This document shows positions 46,979 to 56,374 of a stretch of 64,000 nt of DNA, in pieces. Within the stretch, counting starts at the first letter, position 1, and each line of letters opens with the position of its first letter. A program made the position numbers and the translations under genes. Location: positions 124,001-188,000 of the forward strand of contig NZ_JAQIOZ010000004.1 in the NCBI RefSeq assembly GCF_028023675.1. Reading direction: 5' to 3'. The stretch comes from Primorskyibacter aestuariivivens. Its GTDB lineage: Bacteria > Pseudomonadota > Alphaproteobacteria > Rhodobacterales > Rhodobacteraceae. The notes beneath the pieces are model-generated. The model was given only the letters and a program-made list of their open reading frames with translations. It had not been told where the DNA came from and did not search any database.

Positions 46979-47056
46979 GGTCCCTTTCGCGTTCAATCCC
47001 GCGCGTTCTAAACCCGGATTGAGACAGTTTTAGCACCCGATTAGGTCAGAGTCGTG

Positions 47057-47106
47057 GCATCTGCTCTCACAGATGCGTGCAGGCCGCAAAAGCAAACGGT
47101 TTGCGG
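47057..47106. repeat. Two inverted repeats between divergent polysaccharide genes
   Basis: GCATCTG/CAGATGC (47057-47063, 47070-47076, loop 6) and CCGCAAA/TTTGCGG (47084-47090, 47100-47106, spacer 9) are each perfect 7-bp dyads in the 201-base region between the two divergent starts. The rest of the region is AT-richer than its surroundings and must contain both promoters. The dyads may be operators. Confidence 0.45.
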
Positions 47107-47179
47107 TGTTAGATATTGCACTTTGGGCACAGCACCGTAGCCTTGGAAAACCTGTTGCATATCTGGTGTTTGCCCCGTT

Positions 47180-48337
47180 TTGACCCAGCGTCGGAAAATT
47201 GCATATCTGTGCGATCAATCGCCTCTTGACCCGCTGAGCTATTCCGGCGGGAACGCCCGGATTCATGCTGCCTTGGGCGCGCATGTTGGCGATGTCACCG
47301 TGCTTGATCCGGGTTGGGGGCGTCTGGACTGGCTACGTCGGGCGATTGATGCGATGCCGGAAGCGATCATGCTGCGGCTGCGGTGGCGCATTCATCTGCT
47401 GTTGGCGCGGTTCATTGCGCATTCGATTCAGAAGCAGCTTGTGCAGGGGCGTTTTGACGTGGTGTTCGGGGCCTATTCGTTTCACTCCATGGCCGGGCTT
47501 CGGGTGCCGCCCGGCATGCTCACGGCCTATACCTCGGACGCGACGCCAACCACCTACAAGAGGTCCGAGATCGGCGAAAGCTTTGGGTCGTATCTTGCCC
47601 TGTCGCGGCTGTTTGATCCGATGATCCTGCGGGCTGAACGCAAGACGTTTTCGAGGATCGACTTTCTGCTCTGGCCGACCGAATGGCTCAAATCCGGGGC
47701 GGACGGGCTTTATGACCTGAGCGATGTGCAATCGCTGGTCGTGCCCTGGGGGGCAAATGTTCCGGACCCCATGCCCAGTGACGTGCCGCCGGTTTTGAGC
47801 GCTGGCGCGCCCGTGCGCTTGGTTCTTGTCGGGCGCGACTGGTTCGCCAAGGGCGGGCCGTTGGTTTTCGAGACAATCAAGGTTCTCCGGAACCGTGGCA
47901 TCGATGCCCAGATTGATGTGATCGGAGTTGAACCGCCCGAGTTTAATCGGGCAGATTTCGTGAAGGTGCACGGGCTTCTGGACAAAGCCGATCCGGAGCA
48001 ATTTGCCCGGTTTGAATCCGTGCTGCGCCGTGCGCATTTCCTGTTTCAACCATCTTTCGAAAGCTTCGGTTTCGCGTTCTGCGAGGCGTCGGCCTATGGC
48101 CTGCCGTCGCTGTGCCTGCGCGTGGGGGGCGTTCCGGTCCGCGATGGGGTCAACGGCTATGCCCTGCCGCGCGAATCCACCGCGTCGGATTTCGCCGACA
48201 AGGTGGCTGAGCTTATCGCTGCACCCGACGCGTATCGCAAACTGCGCGCATCATCCCGGACCGAGTATGAAGAGCGCTTGAATTGGGACGCCTGGGGTCG
48301 CCGGGTTGATGCGCTTTTGGCCGAGCGCGGGCAATAG
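47180..48337 (+). CDS. Glycosyltransferase family 4
   Basis: A 385-residue GT4-type enzyme. The N-terminal domain begins RRKIAYLCDQSPLDPLSYSGGNARIHAAL. The C-terminal domain has VRLVLVGRDWFAKGGPLVFETI, and the EX7E pair falls in FESFGFAFCEASAYGLPSL. The start appears to be TTG at 47180, because the recognisable N-terminus begins immediately after it and no ATG or GTG is in frame before the first conserved residues; no strong ribosome site is seen. It is divergent from the Wzy-like gene and probably belongs to the same surface-glycan pathway. Confidence 0.86.
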   Translation: MTQRRKIAYLCDQSPLDPLSYSGGNARIHAALGAHVGDVTVLDPGWGRLDWLRRAIDAMPEAIMLRLRWRIHLLLARFIAHSIQKQLVQGRFDVVFGAYSFHSMAGLRVPPGMLTAYTSDATPTTYKRSEIGESFGSYLALSRLFDPMILRAERKTFSRIDFLLWPTEWLKSGADGLYDLSDVQSLVVPWGANVPDPMPSDVPPVLSAGAPVRLVLVGRDWFAKGGPLVFETIKVLRNRGIDAQIDVIGVEPPEFNRADFVKVHGLLDKADPEQFARFESVLRRAHFLFQPSFESFGFAFCEASAYGLPSLCLRVGGVPVRDGVNGYALPRESTASDFADKVAELIAAPDAYRKLRASSRTEYEERLNWDAWGRRVDALLAERGQ

Positions 48338-48414
48338 ATTGCGTCTGGATATATCCGGACATCGCATCTGGCCCTATTTCCTGACAATAGGACGCACTAG
48401 CTTCCCAACCAACG

Positions 48415-48433
48415 CCGCTCGCGTCGCGAGCGG
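48415..48433 (+). promoter_or_regulatory. 8-bp GC-rich dyad upstream of xsc
   Basis: CCGCTCGC and GCGAGCGG are perfect inverted arms around GTC, 45 bases before the xsc ATG. A second palindrome, GGATATATCC, lies at 48347-48356. The GC-rich dyad could be a terminator for the upstream gene or a regulator site for sulfonate control. No T-run follows it. Confidence 0.4.
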
Positions 48434-48477
48434 TGCGATTCTTGCGCCCAGCACCACATCTCAGGAGATTGCCACCC

Positions 48478-50256
48478 ATGAAAATGACGACCGAAGAAGC
48501 CTTTGTGAAAGTGCTTCAGCGCCACGGGATCGAACATGCCTTTGGCATTATCGGGTCCGCCATGATGCCGATCTCGGACTTGTTCCCGAAGGCCGGGATC
48601 ATGTTCTGGGACTGCGCGCATGAAGGCTCGGCGGGCATGATGGCCGATGGCTATACCCGCGCCACCGGCAAGATGAGCATGATGATCGCCCAGAACGGTC
48701 CGGGCATCACCAATTTCGTCACCGCCGTGAAAACCGCCTACTGGAACCACACGCCGCTTCTCTTGGTCACGCCGCAGGCCGCAAACAAGACCATCGGTCA
48801 GGGTGGGTTCCAGGAAGTCGAACAGATGAAGCTGTTCGAAGACATGGTGGCCTATCAGGAAGAGGTACGCGATCCGTCCCGCGTGGCCGAGGTCCTGACG
48901 CGCGTGATCTCCCAGGCCAAGCGCCTGTGCGGTCCGGCGCAGCTCAATATTCCGCGCGATTTCTGGACCCAGGTAGTGGATATCGAGATCCCCGATCCGA
49001 TCGAGTTCGAATCCTCGCCCGGTGGAACCAATTCCGTTGCGGATGCCGCCAAATTGCTGTCCGACGCGAAGAACCCGGTGATCCTCAACGGCGCGGGCGT
49101 TGTGCTGTCTCAGGGTGGTATCAACGCGTCCATGCAACTGGCCGAGCGTCTCGATGCGCCGGTCTGCGTGGGCTACCAGCACAATGACGCCTTCCCCGGC
49201 TCGCATCCGCTCTTTGCCGGGCCGCTGGGTTATAACGGGTCCAAGGCCGCGATGGAGCTGATCAAGGAGGCCGACGTGGTGCTGTGCCTTGGCACGCGGC
49301 TCAACCCGTTCTCGACCCTGCCGGGCTATGGCATGGAATACTGGCCTGCAAAGGCCAAGATCATTCAGGTGGATATCAACCCGAACCGCATCGGCCTGAC
49401 CAAGAAGGTCACGGTGGGGATCGTGGGTGATGCCGCCAAGGTGGCGCATGGCATTCTGGAGCAACTGTCCGAGACTGCCGGTGACGCGGGCCGCGCCGAA
49501 CGCAAGGGCCGGATTGCCGAGACCAAGTCGCGCTGGGCGCAGCAGCTGTCCTCGATGGATCACGAGGATGATGATCCCGGCACCAGCTGGAACGAGCGCG
49601 CCCGCGCGGACAAGCCCGACTGGATGAGCCCCCGCATGGCGTGGCGCGCGATCCAGTCCGCGCTGCCGAAAGAGGCGATCATCTCGTCCGATATCGGCAA
49701 TAACTGCGCCATCGGCAACGCCTATCCCAGCTTTGAAGCGGGGCGGAAATACCTCGCGCCGGGTCTGTTCGGTCCCTGCGGCTATGGCCTGCCTGCCATT
49801 GTCGGCGCCAAGATCGGTTGCCCGGATGTGCCGGTTGTGGGCTTTGCCGGGGACGGTGCGTTCGGCATCGCGGTGAACGAGCTGACGGCGATTGGCCGGG
49901 GCGAATGGCCCGCGATCACCCAGATCGTGTTCCGCAACTACCAATGGGGCGCGGAAAAGCGCAACTCGACCCTGTGGTTCGATGACAATTTCGTCGGTAC
50001 CGAACTGGATGAGCAGGTGTCTTATGCCGGGATCGCAAAGGCCTGTGGTCTGCAAGGCGTCGTGGCGCGGACAATGGAAGAGCTGACCGCAGCGCTGGAT
50101 CAGGCGATCAAGGATCAGAAAGACGGCAAGACGACGCTGATCGAAGCCATGATCAACCAGGAACTGGGCGAGCCGTTCCGCCGCGACGCGATGAAAAAGC
50201 CGGTCGCCGTGGCCGGGATCGACGCGGCCGACATGCGCCCGCAAACGGGCAGCTGA
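48478..50256 (+). CDS. xsc: Sulfoacetaldehyde acetyltransferase Xsc
   Basis: A 592-residue thiamine-diphosphate enzyme that converts sulfoacetaldehyde and phosphate into acetyl phosphate and sulfite, the central step in taurine and related sulfonate degradation. The N-terminus MKMTTEEAFVKVLQRHGIEHAFGIIGSAMMPISDLFP carries the ThDP glutamate region and is specific to Xsc rather than acetolactate synthase. The ThDP-Mg motif GDGAFGIAVNELTAIGRGEWPAITQIVFRN is complete. AGGAG precedes the ATG. It is followed by ackA; pta, a citrate synthase and soeABC lie just beyond, forming one sulfonate-carbon/sulfite module. Confidence 0.96.
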   Translation: MKMTTEEAFVKVLQRHGIEHAFGIIGSAMMPISDLFPKAGIMFWDCAHEGSAGMMADGYTRATGKMSMMIAQNGPGITNFVTAVKTAYWNHTPLLLVTPQAANKTIGQGGFQEVEQMKLFEDMVAYQEEVRDPSRVAEVLTRVISQAKRLCGPAQLNIPRDFWTQVVDIEIPDPIEFESSPGGTNSVADAAKLLSDAKNPVILNGAGVVLSQGGINASMQLAERLDAPVCVGYQHNDAFPGSHPLFAGPLGYNGSKAAMELIKEADVVLCLGTRLNPFSTLPGYGMEYWPAKAKIIQVDINPNRIGLTKKVTVGIVGDAAKVAHGILEQLSETAGDAGRAERKGRIAETKSRWAQQLSSMDHEDDDPGTSWNERARADKPDWMSPRMAWRAIQSALPKEAIISSDIGNNCAIGNAYPSFEAGRKYLAPGLFGPCGYGLPAIVGAKIGCPDVPVVGFAGDGAFGIAVNELTAIGRGEWPAITQIVFRNYQWGAEKRNSTLWFDDNFVGTELDEQVSYAGIAKACGLQGVVARTMEELTAALDQAIKDQKDGKTTLIEAMINQELGEPFRRDAMKKPVAVAGIDAADMRPQTGS

Positions 50257-50278
50257 TCTGATGGGCGGACCCGGCGCC

Positions 50279-51421
50279 ATGGGCGCAATCCTTGTGCTCA
50301 ATGCCGGGTCGTCCTCGATCAAGTTCGCGCTGTTCGACAACGCGCTTGAGCAATCGCTCTCGGGCCTCGCCGCTGGTATTGGCGGGGCGTCATTCCTTGA
50401 GGTGGACGGAGAGCGGCGAGAATTGCCGTTCATCGACCACCGTTCGGCGCTGGCGGCGGTGCTCAAGGCGCTGGAGGCGCGCGGTGTCGCTGTTAAAGAC
50501 TTGCGCGCGGCGGCGCATCGGGTCGTGCATGGCGGTCGCAAGCTTACCGCGCCGGTGCGGATCAATGACGAGGTGCGGGTCGAGATCGCGGCCTGTTCGC
50601 CGCTGGCACCGTTGCACAACCCTCATAACCTTGCCGCCATCGACACGCTGGCCGAGCTGGCCCCGGACCTGCCGCAATATGCCAGTTTCGACACTTCGTT
50701 CCATGCGACCAACCCGGATGTGGCGACACGCTATGCGATCCCCAAGATGATGGAGACCAAGGGTATTCGCCGCTACGGGTTTCATGGGCTGAGCTATGCT
50801 TCGCTGGTGCGGCGGCTACCGGAGATCTCGGGCGAGAAGCTGCCCTCGCGGCTTTTGGCGTTTCATCTGGGCAATGGGGCGTCGCTCTGTGCAATCCTGA
50901 ATGGGCAGTCGGTGGCGACAACCATGGGCTATTCGCCGCTGGATGGGCTGACCATGGGGACGCGGTCGGGCGGGATCGATGCCAATGCGGTACTGCGGCT
51001 GGTCGAGGAAAACGGGCTGGAGCGGACCAAGGCGATCCTGAACCATGAAAGCGGTTTGCTGGGATTGTCGGGGGGCAAATCCGACATGCGTAACCTTATG
51101 CTCGACCCCAGTGCCGACAGCGCCTTTGCCATCGAGCATTTCTGCTACTGGACGCTGCGCCATGCCGGGAGCCTGATTGCGGCCATGCAGGGGGTGGATG
51201 CCATCGCCTTTACCGGCGGGATCGGGGAGAACGCCACCGCCGTGCGGGCGCGCATTTGTCAGGGGTTGGAATGGCTTGGGGCGCGGATGAACCCGGATTT
51301 CAACCACCGTGCCCGGCCGCGGCTGCATGCAGACAGTTCCAAGGTCGGGTTGTGGGTGATCCCCGCCGAAGAAGAGCGCATGATTGCGCGGGACGCCCAA
51401 AGCCTGATGGAGGCGGCGTGA
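50279..51421 (+). CDS. ackA: Acetate kinase AckA
   Basis: A 380-residue acetate kinase. Conserved blocks: ILVLNAGSSSIKFALF, HRVVHGG, FDTSFHATNP, RRYGFHGLSYASL with the catalytic histidine, LGNGASLCAI and the late FTGGIGENATAVRARIC. It interconverts acetyl phosphate and ADP with acetate and ATP, so it can draw energy from the Xsc product. An ATG at 50261 would add six residues; 50279 matches the family start. It follows xsc by about 20 bases and is convergent with pta. Confidence 0.94.
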   Translation: MGAILVLNAGSSSIKFALFDNALEQSLSGLAAGIGGASFLEVDGERRELPFIDHRSALAAVLKALEARGVAVKDLRAAAHRVVHGGRKLTAPVRINDEVRVEIAACSPLAPLHNPHNLAAIDTLAELAPDLPQYASFDTSFHATNPDVATRYAIPKMMETKGIRRYGFHGLSYASLVRRLPEISGEKLPSRLLAFHLGNGASLCAILNGQSVATTMGYSPLDGLTMGTRSGGIDANAVLRLVEENGLERTKAILNHESGLLGLSGGKSDMRNLMLDPSADSAFAIEHFCYWTLRHAGSLIAAMQGVDAIAFTGGIGENATAVRARICQGLEWLGARMNPDFNHRARPRLHADSSKVGLWVIPAEEERMIARDAQSLMEAA

Positions 51422-51431
51422 TGGGTCTGGA

Positions 51432-52283
51432 TCAAGCCAGCGCCAGCGTCACCACGGTCGCGGCGACAATGTCATCCACCGTTGCGCCGCGGCTCAGGTC
51501 ACAGACCGGATGGCGGAAGCCTTGCAGCATCGGTCCAATGGCCTGCGCGCCCGCAAGCTCCTGGCAGAGCTTGTACGCGATATTGCCCGCATCCAGCGAG
51601 GGGAAGACCAGCACATTGGCCCGGCCCTCCCCCAAACCCTTCTTGGCGGCGATGGCGGCGTTCAGGGCCGCATCCGCCTGGATCGGGCCGGTAAAGCCCG
51701 TGGCCTCGGCCACGCGGCGCACCAGATCGACGCTGTCGCCACTGCCGGAGGTGCCGGTGGAAAAGGACAAAAGCGCTACATCCGCATGGCCTAGAAGCGC
51801 CGCACCCGTGGCGGCAGAGGCGCGGGCAATGGCCTCAAGCTCAGCCGCATCGGGGGCCACGTTGACCGCGCAATCGGCAAAGATCATTTCGCGCCCATCG
51901 GGGAACAGCATGAGGAAAAAGGACGAGGGCACGGTGACGCCCTCGGCCAGCCCAATGCCGATGGCGGCCGCCTCGATCACCCGGCGCGTGGGGCTGTCGG
52001 CACCGGCGACCATCGACTCGGCCTCGCCCGCGGCGACCATGGCGGCGGCGTGGTACAGGGGCTTTTTCAGCATCCGTCGCGCGATGCCCTCTTTGAGCCC
52101 GCGCGCCTCGATCAGGGCGGTGACATGCGCCTCGGTGACATCGCCCAGCCCGACCGGATCGGCCAACCCTTCGCCACGCAGCCGCGCGCAGGCCTCGGCC
52201 ACCCGGGGATCGTCCATTTCGGGGAACACCACGCGGGCGCGTTTGGCGCGGGCGCGATCAAAAAAATTTTCCAGAACCGGCAT
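51432..52283 (-). CDS. pta: Phosphate acetyltransferase Pta (short form)
   Basis: A 283-residue PTA/PTB-domain enzyme converting acetyl phosphate and CoA to acetyl-CoA, without the N-terminal domains of the long E. coli form. Visible blocks: VVFPEMDDPRVAEAC, MVAGADSPTRRVIEAA, LMLFPDGREMIFADCAVNV and SFSTGTSGSGDSVDLVRR. In sulfonate degraders this short Pta links Xsc to central metabolism. The GGAGG before the ATG at 52283 lies in a 36-base gap that separates it from the divergent citrate synthase gene. Confidence 0.94.
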   Translation of the reverse strand: MPVLENFFDRARAKRARVVFPEMDDPRVAEACARLRGEGLADPVGLGDVTEAHVTALIEARGLKEGIARRMLKKPLYHAAAMVAAGEAESMVAGADSPTRRVIEAAAIGIGLAEGVTVPSSFFLMLFPDGREMIFADCAVNVAPDAAELEAIARASAATGAALLGHADVALLSFSTGTSGSGDSVDLVRRVAEATGFTGPIQADAALNAAIAAKKGLGEGRANVLVFPSLDAGNIAYKLCQELAGAQAIGPMLQGFRHPVCDLSRGATVDDIVAATVVTLALA

Positions 52284-52319
52284 GTATGCCTCCGTATACC
52301 TGCATGAAAGGAGCCAGCG

Positions 52320-53453
52320 ATGAGCGATGACGTCAAGATCAACCGGGGTCTCAAGGGCATCTATTTCGAACGATCCGGCGTCAGCCATATCGATGGCGCC
52401 AAGGGCGAGCTGCTTTATCGCGGGTATACGATCCATGATCTGGCAGAGCATTCCACCTTTGAAGAGGTGTGCTACCTTTTGATCCATGGCGAGTTGCCGA
52501 ATGCGGAGCAATTGGGGGAATTCGATGCCGCGCTGAAGGCTGCACGCGAGCTTCCGGGTGAGGTGCATGACATCATCCGCGCCTGCAAGGACGGGCATCC
52601 GATGGATGTGCTGCGCACCGCCGTGTCGGCGTTGGCGGCGCTGGAGCCGGGTAGTCAGGAAACCGGGGAAGAGGCGTTTCTGCGCAACGGGATCCGGCTC
52701 ACGGCGCAGGTGCCGATGATCATCGCCGCGCATGAGGCCATTCGTAACGGGCGGGATCCGGTTCCGGCCGATCCCACGCTGAGCCATGCCGCGAACTGGC
52801 TCTGGATGCTCAAGGGTGAAAAACCATCCGAAGATGCGGCGCGATTGGCGGATGTGGATTTCATCCTGCACGCGGAACATGGTGCCAACGCGTCGAGCTT
52901 TGCCGCGCGGGTGACTGTGGGAACCGAGGCGAACCTGCATGGCGCGATGGTCACGGCGCTGAGCACGCTGGCTGGTCCCGCCCATGGTGGCGCGGCCGAG
53001 GATGTGATGAAAATGGTGCATGAGATCGGTAGCCCGGACAAGGCGGCGGACTATGTGAAAGCCAAGCGCAAGAACCGCGAGGCGGTGACCGGCTTCGGGC
53101 ACCGGGTCTATCGTGCCGAGGACCCGCGCGCGCGGCATATGCGCGAAGGCGTGCGCAAGCTGGGCGAAGAGATGGGCGCACCGGAATGGTACGAAATCCT
53201 TCAGGCGGTGGTCGAGGCGATGAAGCCCTACAGCCGCCATGGGCTGAACGTGAATGTCGATTTCTATTCGGGCGTCATCTACCAGCTTCACGGCATTCCG
53301 ATGGACCTCTATGTGCCGATTTTTGCAATTGGGCGGATGCCCGGGTGGTTCGTACAGTGCCTTGAACAGCAGCGCAGCAATATCCTGATCCGGCCTTTGA
53401 CGCTGTATAACGGACCGGAACAGCGCGACTATATTCCGATTGAAGGCAGATAA
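52320..53453 (+). CDS. Citrate synthase/2-methylcitrate synthase family protein
   Basis: A 377-residue short-form citrate synthase. The catalytic histidines are in FILHAEHGANASSF and GPAHGGAAEDV, and the aspartate region is GFGHRVYRAEDPRARHM. The N-terminus INRGLKGIYFERSGVSHIDGAKGELLYRGY is typical of type II/prp-like enzymes, so 2-methylcitrate synthase activity is possible. Its place between pta and soeABC suggests it condenses the acetyl-CoA released from sulfonates. AAAGGAG lies seven bases before the ATG. Confidence 0.9.
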   Translation: MSDDVKINRGLKGIYFERSGVSHIDGAKGELLYRGYTIHDLAEHSTFEEVCYLLIHGELPNAEQLGEFDAALKAARELPGEVHDIIRACKDGHPMDVLRTAVSALAALEPGSQETGEEAFLRNGIRLTAQVPMIIAAHEAIRNGRDPVPADPTLSHAANWLWMLKGEKPSEDAARLADVDFILHAEHGANASSFAARVTVGTEANLHGAMVTALSTLAGPAHGGAAEDVMKMVHEIGSPDKAADYVKAKRKNREAVTGFGHRVYRAEDPRARHMREGVRKLGEEMGAPEWYEILQAVVEAMKPYSRHGLNVNVDFYSGVIYQLHGIPMDLYVPIFAIGRMPGWFVQCLEQQRSNILIRPLTLYNGPEQRDYIPIEGR

Positions 53454-53492
53454 ACGTTTCGTTTTGGGGTGAAAACTCAGAACGACGTCAAA

Positions 53493-53514
53493 TGAAAGCG
53501 CTTGCATTTTGACA
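53493..53514 (+). promoter_or_regulatory. LacI-family operator and TTGACA -35 before soeA
   Basis: TGAAAGCGCTTGCA (53493-53506) fits the LacI-family consensus TGNAANCGNTTNCA at every defined position. Two bases later a consensus -35, TTGACA, occupies 53509-53514. The -10 position (around 53532) is GC-rich and poor, as is common in alphaproteobacteria. An operator touching the -35 suggests repression of soeABC by an unlinked LacI-type protein; this is inference. Confidence 0.55.
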
Positions 53515-53551
53515 TGGTTTTTGGTGTCGTGCGCGGCGAAGGGGAGTGAAA

Positions 53552-56374
53552 ATGGGCCAGCCTAAAATTGATACCTCGCCGGTTGTATCGGACGAGGTGC
53601 GCAAGACCACGTGCTACATGTGCGCCTGCCGCTGCGGGATCAATGTGCATATGAAGGACGGCAAGGTTGCCTATATCGAGGGCAATCGCGACCATCCGGT
53701 GAACCGCGGTGTGCTCTGCGCCAAGGGCAGCGCGGGCATCATGCAGCACAATGCGCCCTCACGCCTGCGCGCGCCGCTCAAGCGGGTGGGACCGCGTGGC
53801 TCGGGCGAGTTCGAGGAAATCAGCTGGGACGAGGCGCTGGAGCTTGCGGTGAGCTGGATGAAACCACTGCGCGAGACCGCGCCGGAAAAGCTGGCGTTTT
53901 TCACCGGGCGGGACCAGTCGCAGAGCTTCACTAGCTTCTGGGCGCAAAATTTCGGCACCCCGAACTACGCTGCCCATGGTGGCTTTTGTTCCGTCAACAT
54001 GGCGGCGGCGGGCATTTACACGATGGGCGGCGCGTTCTGGGAATTCGGCCAGCCGGATTGGGAGCGCAGCAAGCTTTTCATGATTTTCGGTGTGGCCGAG
54101 GACCATGACAGCAACCCGATCAAGATGGGCATCGGACGGCTCAAGGAACGGGGCGCGCGGGTCATCGGGGTGAATCCAATCCGCACGGGCTATAACGCGG
54201 TGGCCGATGACTGGGTGGGGATCACGCCGGGCACCGATGGGTTGTTCATCCTGGCGCTGGTCCATGAGCTGTTGAAGGCGGGCAAAATCGACCTCGATTA
54301 CCTCGCGCGCTACACCAATGCTCCGGTGCTCGTGAATTGCGATCCATCGTCAGCGGAACACGGCCTGTTCCTGCGGGATGCAGATGGCAAGCAGCTGGTC
54401 ATGGACCGGATCACCGGGAAACCGGCACCCTTTGATCAGCCCGGGGTCAAACCCGACCTGCGCCATGGCCTGCGCAAAGCCGGTGTCACCCATAAACCGG
54501 TGATGCATTTCCTGGCCGAGCGCTATCTTGATCCGCAATACGCGCCCGAGGCGGTGGCCGAGCGCTGCGGTGTGAAGGCGGCCAAGATCAGGACTCTGGC
54601 CGCCGAGATCGCGCGCGTCGCGTTCGAAGAAACGATCGAGATTGATCAGCCGTGGACCGATTTCCGGGGGGAGCGCCATGAAAAGATGATCGGCCGTCCG
54701 GTCAGCTTCCATGCCATGCGCGGGATTTCCGCCCATTCCAACGGGTTCCAGACCTGTCGCGCGCTGCATGTGTTGCAGATTCTTCTGGGCAGTGTCGAAG
54801 CGCCGGGCGGGTTCCGGTTCAAACCGCCCTATCCCAAACCGGTCGAAGCGCATCCGACGCCGCACGGGTCGGCAAAACCGGGATCGCCGCTCGACGGTCC
54901 GCATCTGGGCTTTCCGCGTGGCCCCGATGACCTTTTGCTAAAAGAGGACGGCAGCCCGACGCGGATCGACAAGGCGTTTACATGGGACAATCCGATGTCG
55001 GCCCACGGGCTGATGCATATGGTGATTTCCAACGCCCATGCAGGTGATCCTTACAAGATCGACACGCTGTTTCTCTATATGGCGAACATGGCGTGGAACT
55101 CGTCCATGAACACCAGCGGCGTCATGAAGATGCTGACGGATACCGATGAGAACGGCGAGTATGTGATCCCCCGGATCATCTATTCGGATGCCTATTCCTC
55201 CGAAATGGTGGCCTATGCGGACCTGATCCTGCCGGACACCACCTATCTTGAGCGGCATGACTGTATCTCGCTGCTCGATCGCCCGATCTGCGAGGCGGAT
55301 GCGGCGGCGGATGCGATCCGCTGGCCGGTGGTGGAGCCTGACCGCGATGTGCGTGGGTTCCAATCGGTGCTCTGTGATCTTGGCGCGCGGATGGGTATGC
55401 CCGGTTTCGTCAATGAGGATGGCAGCGCGAAATATGCCGATTACGCGGATTACATCGTCAACCATCAGCGCAAACCGGGGATAGGCCCGCTGGCGGGCTG
55501 GCGTATGGGTGAAAACGGGCTGACCCATGGGCGCGGCGCGCCGAATGAGGGGCAGTTGGACAATTACATCGCCAATGGCGGGTTCTTTGTCAGCCACATC
55601 CCCGACGAGGCGCAGTATTACAAACCGTGGAACATGGCCTATCAGAACTGGGCCGTGGAGATGGGCATTTTTGATGCGGCAGCGCCCTATCTGTTCCAGC
55701 TCTATGTGGAGCCGATGCGCAGGTTCCAACTGGCCGCAGAGGGCCATGGCAAACGCCAGCCGCCCGAGCATCTGCGCGAGCGGATCAAGACCACTCTGGA
55801 CCCGCTGCCGATCTGGTATCCGCCCTTCGAGGACGGGCATGTGGACCCGGTGGAATACCCGATCCACGCGCTGACCCAGCGGCCTATGGCGATGTATCAT
55901 TCGTGGGGGACGCAAAACGCGTGGCTGCGGCAGATCCATGGGCGCAACCCGCTCTACCTGCCGACGAAACTGATGCGGCAGCATGGGTTTGCCGATGGCG
56001 ATTGGGCGCGGGTGATTTCGGCCCATGGCGAGATCACGGTGCCGGTCATGGAGATGGCTGCGCTGAATGAAAATACCGTCTGGACCTGGAATGCCATTGG
56101 CAAGCGCAAGGGGGCCTGGGCACTGAAAGAGGACGCGCCGGAGGCGACCAAGGGCTTTCTGCTCAACCACCTGATCCATGAGCTTCTGCCGCCCAAGGGC
56201 GACGGGCTGCGCTGGGCCAATTCCGATCCGGTCACCGGTCAGGCGGCATGGTTTGACCTGCGGGTGAAGATCGAGAAGTCGGCTCCGCCAGAGGCCAGCC
56301 AGCCGAGCTATGGCACGATCAAATCGCCCGTGGGGCAGGGGCCGGATGAATTGACGTGGAAGGTGGGGAAATGA
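53552..56374 (+). CDS. soeA: Sulfite dehydrogenase (quinone) molybdopterin subunit SoeA
   Basis: A 940-residue bis-MGD oxidoreductase. The [4Fe-4S] cysteines are C21, C24, C28 and C56 (CYMCACRCG, GVLCAKGSAG), and a likely molybdenum ligand is C146 in GGFCSVNM. No twin-arginine signal is present, so the enzyme is cytoplasmic, matching SoeA rather than periplasmic relatives. With SoeB and SoeC it oxidises sulfite to sulfate and reduces quinone. Linkage to xsc, the sulfite producer, supports this over formate dehydrogenase. I chose the ATG at 53552 with GGGGAG upstream; a GTG lies two codons earlier. Confidence 0.9.
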   Translation: MGQPKIDTSPVVSDEVRKTTCYMCACRCGINVHMKDGKVAYIEGNRDHPVNRGVLCAKGSAGIMQHNAPSRLRAPLKRVGPRGSGEFEEISWDEALELAVSWMKPLRETAPEKLAFFTGRDQSQSFTSFWAQNFGTPNYAAHGGFCSVNMAAAGIYTMGGAFWEFGQPDWERSKLFMIFGVAEDHDSNPIKMGIGRLKERGARVIGVNPIRTGYNAVADDWVGITPGTDGLFILALVHELLKAGKIDLDYLARYTNAPVLVNCDPSSAEHGLFLRDADGKQLVMDRITGKPAPFDQPGVKPDLRHGLRKAGVTHKPVMHFLAERYLDPQYAPEAVAERCGVKAAKIRTLAAEIARVAFEETIEIDQPWTDFRGERHEKMIGRPVSFHAMRGISAHSNGFQTCRALHVLQILLGSVEAPGGFRFKPPYPKPVEAHPTPHGSAKPGSPLDGPHLGFPRGPDDLLLKEDGSPTRIDKAFTWDNPMSAHGLMHMVISNAHAGDPYKIDTLFLYMANMAWNSSMNTSGVMKMLTDTDENGEYVIPRIIYSDAYSSEMVAYADLILPDTTYLERHDCISLLDRPICEADAAADAIRWPVVEPDRDVRGFQSVLCDLGARMGMPGFVNEDGSAKYADYADYIVNHQRKPGIGPLAGWRMGENGLTHGRGAPNEGQLDNYIANGGFFVSHIPDEAQYYKPWNMAYQNWAVEMGIFDAAAPYLFQLYVEPMRRFQLAAEGHGKRQPPEHLRERIKTTLDPLPIWYPPFEDGHVDPVEYPIHALTQRPMAMYHSWGTQNAWLRQIHGRNPLYLPTKLMRQHGFADGDWARVISAHGEITVPVMEMAALNENTVWTWNAIGKRKGAWALKEDAPEATKGFLLNHLIHELLPPKGDGLRWANSDPVTGQAAWFDLRVKIEKSAPPEASQPSYGTIKSPVGQGPDELTWKVGK

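Noticed and set aside
48478-50256. Acetolactate synthase assignment for the ThDP enzyme
   Set aside because: The N-terminal sequence and the neighbouring pta and ackA genes fit Xsc; no small regulatory subunit gene is nearby.
48397-50619. 740-codon open frame antisense to xsc
   Set aside because: Same reverse-frame composition and complete overlap with the well-supported xsc gene.
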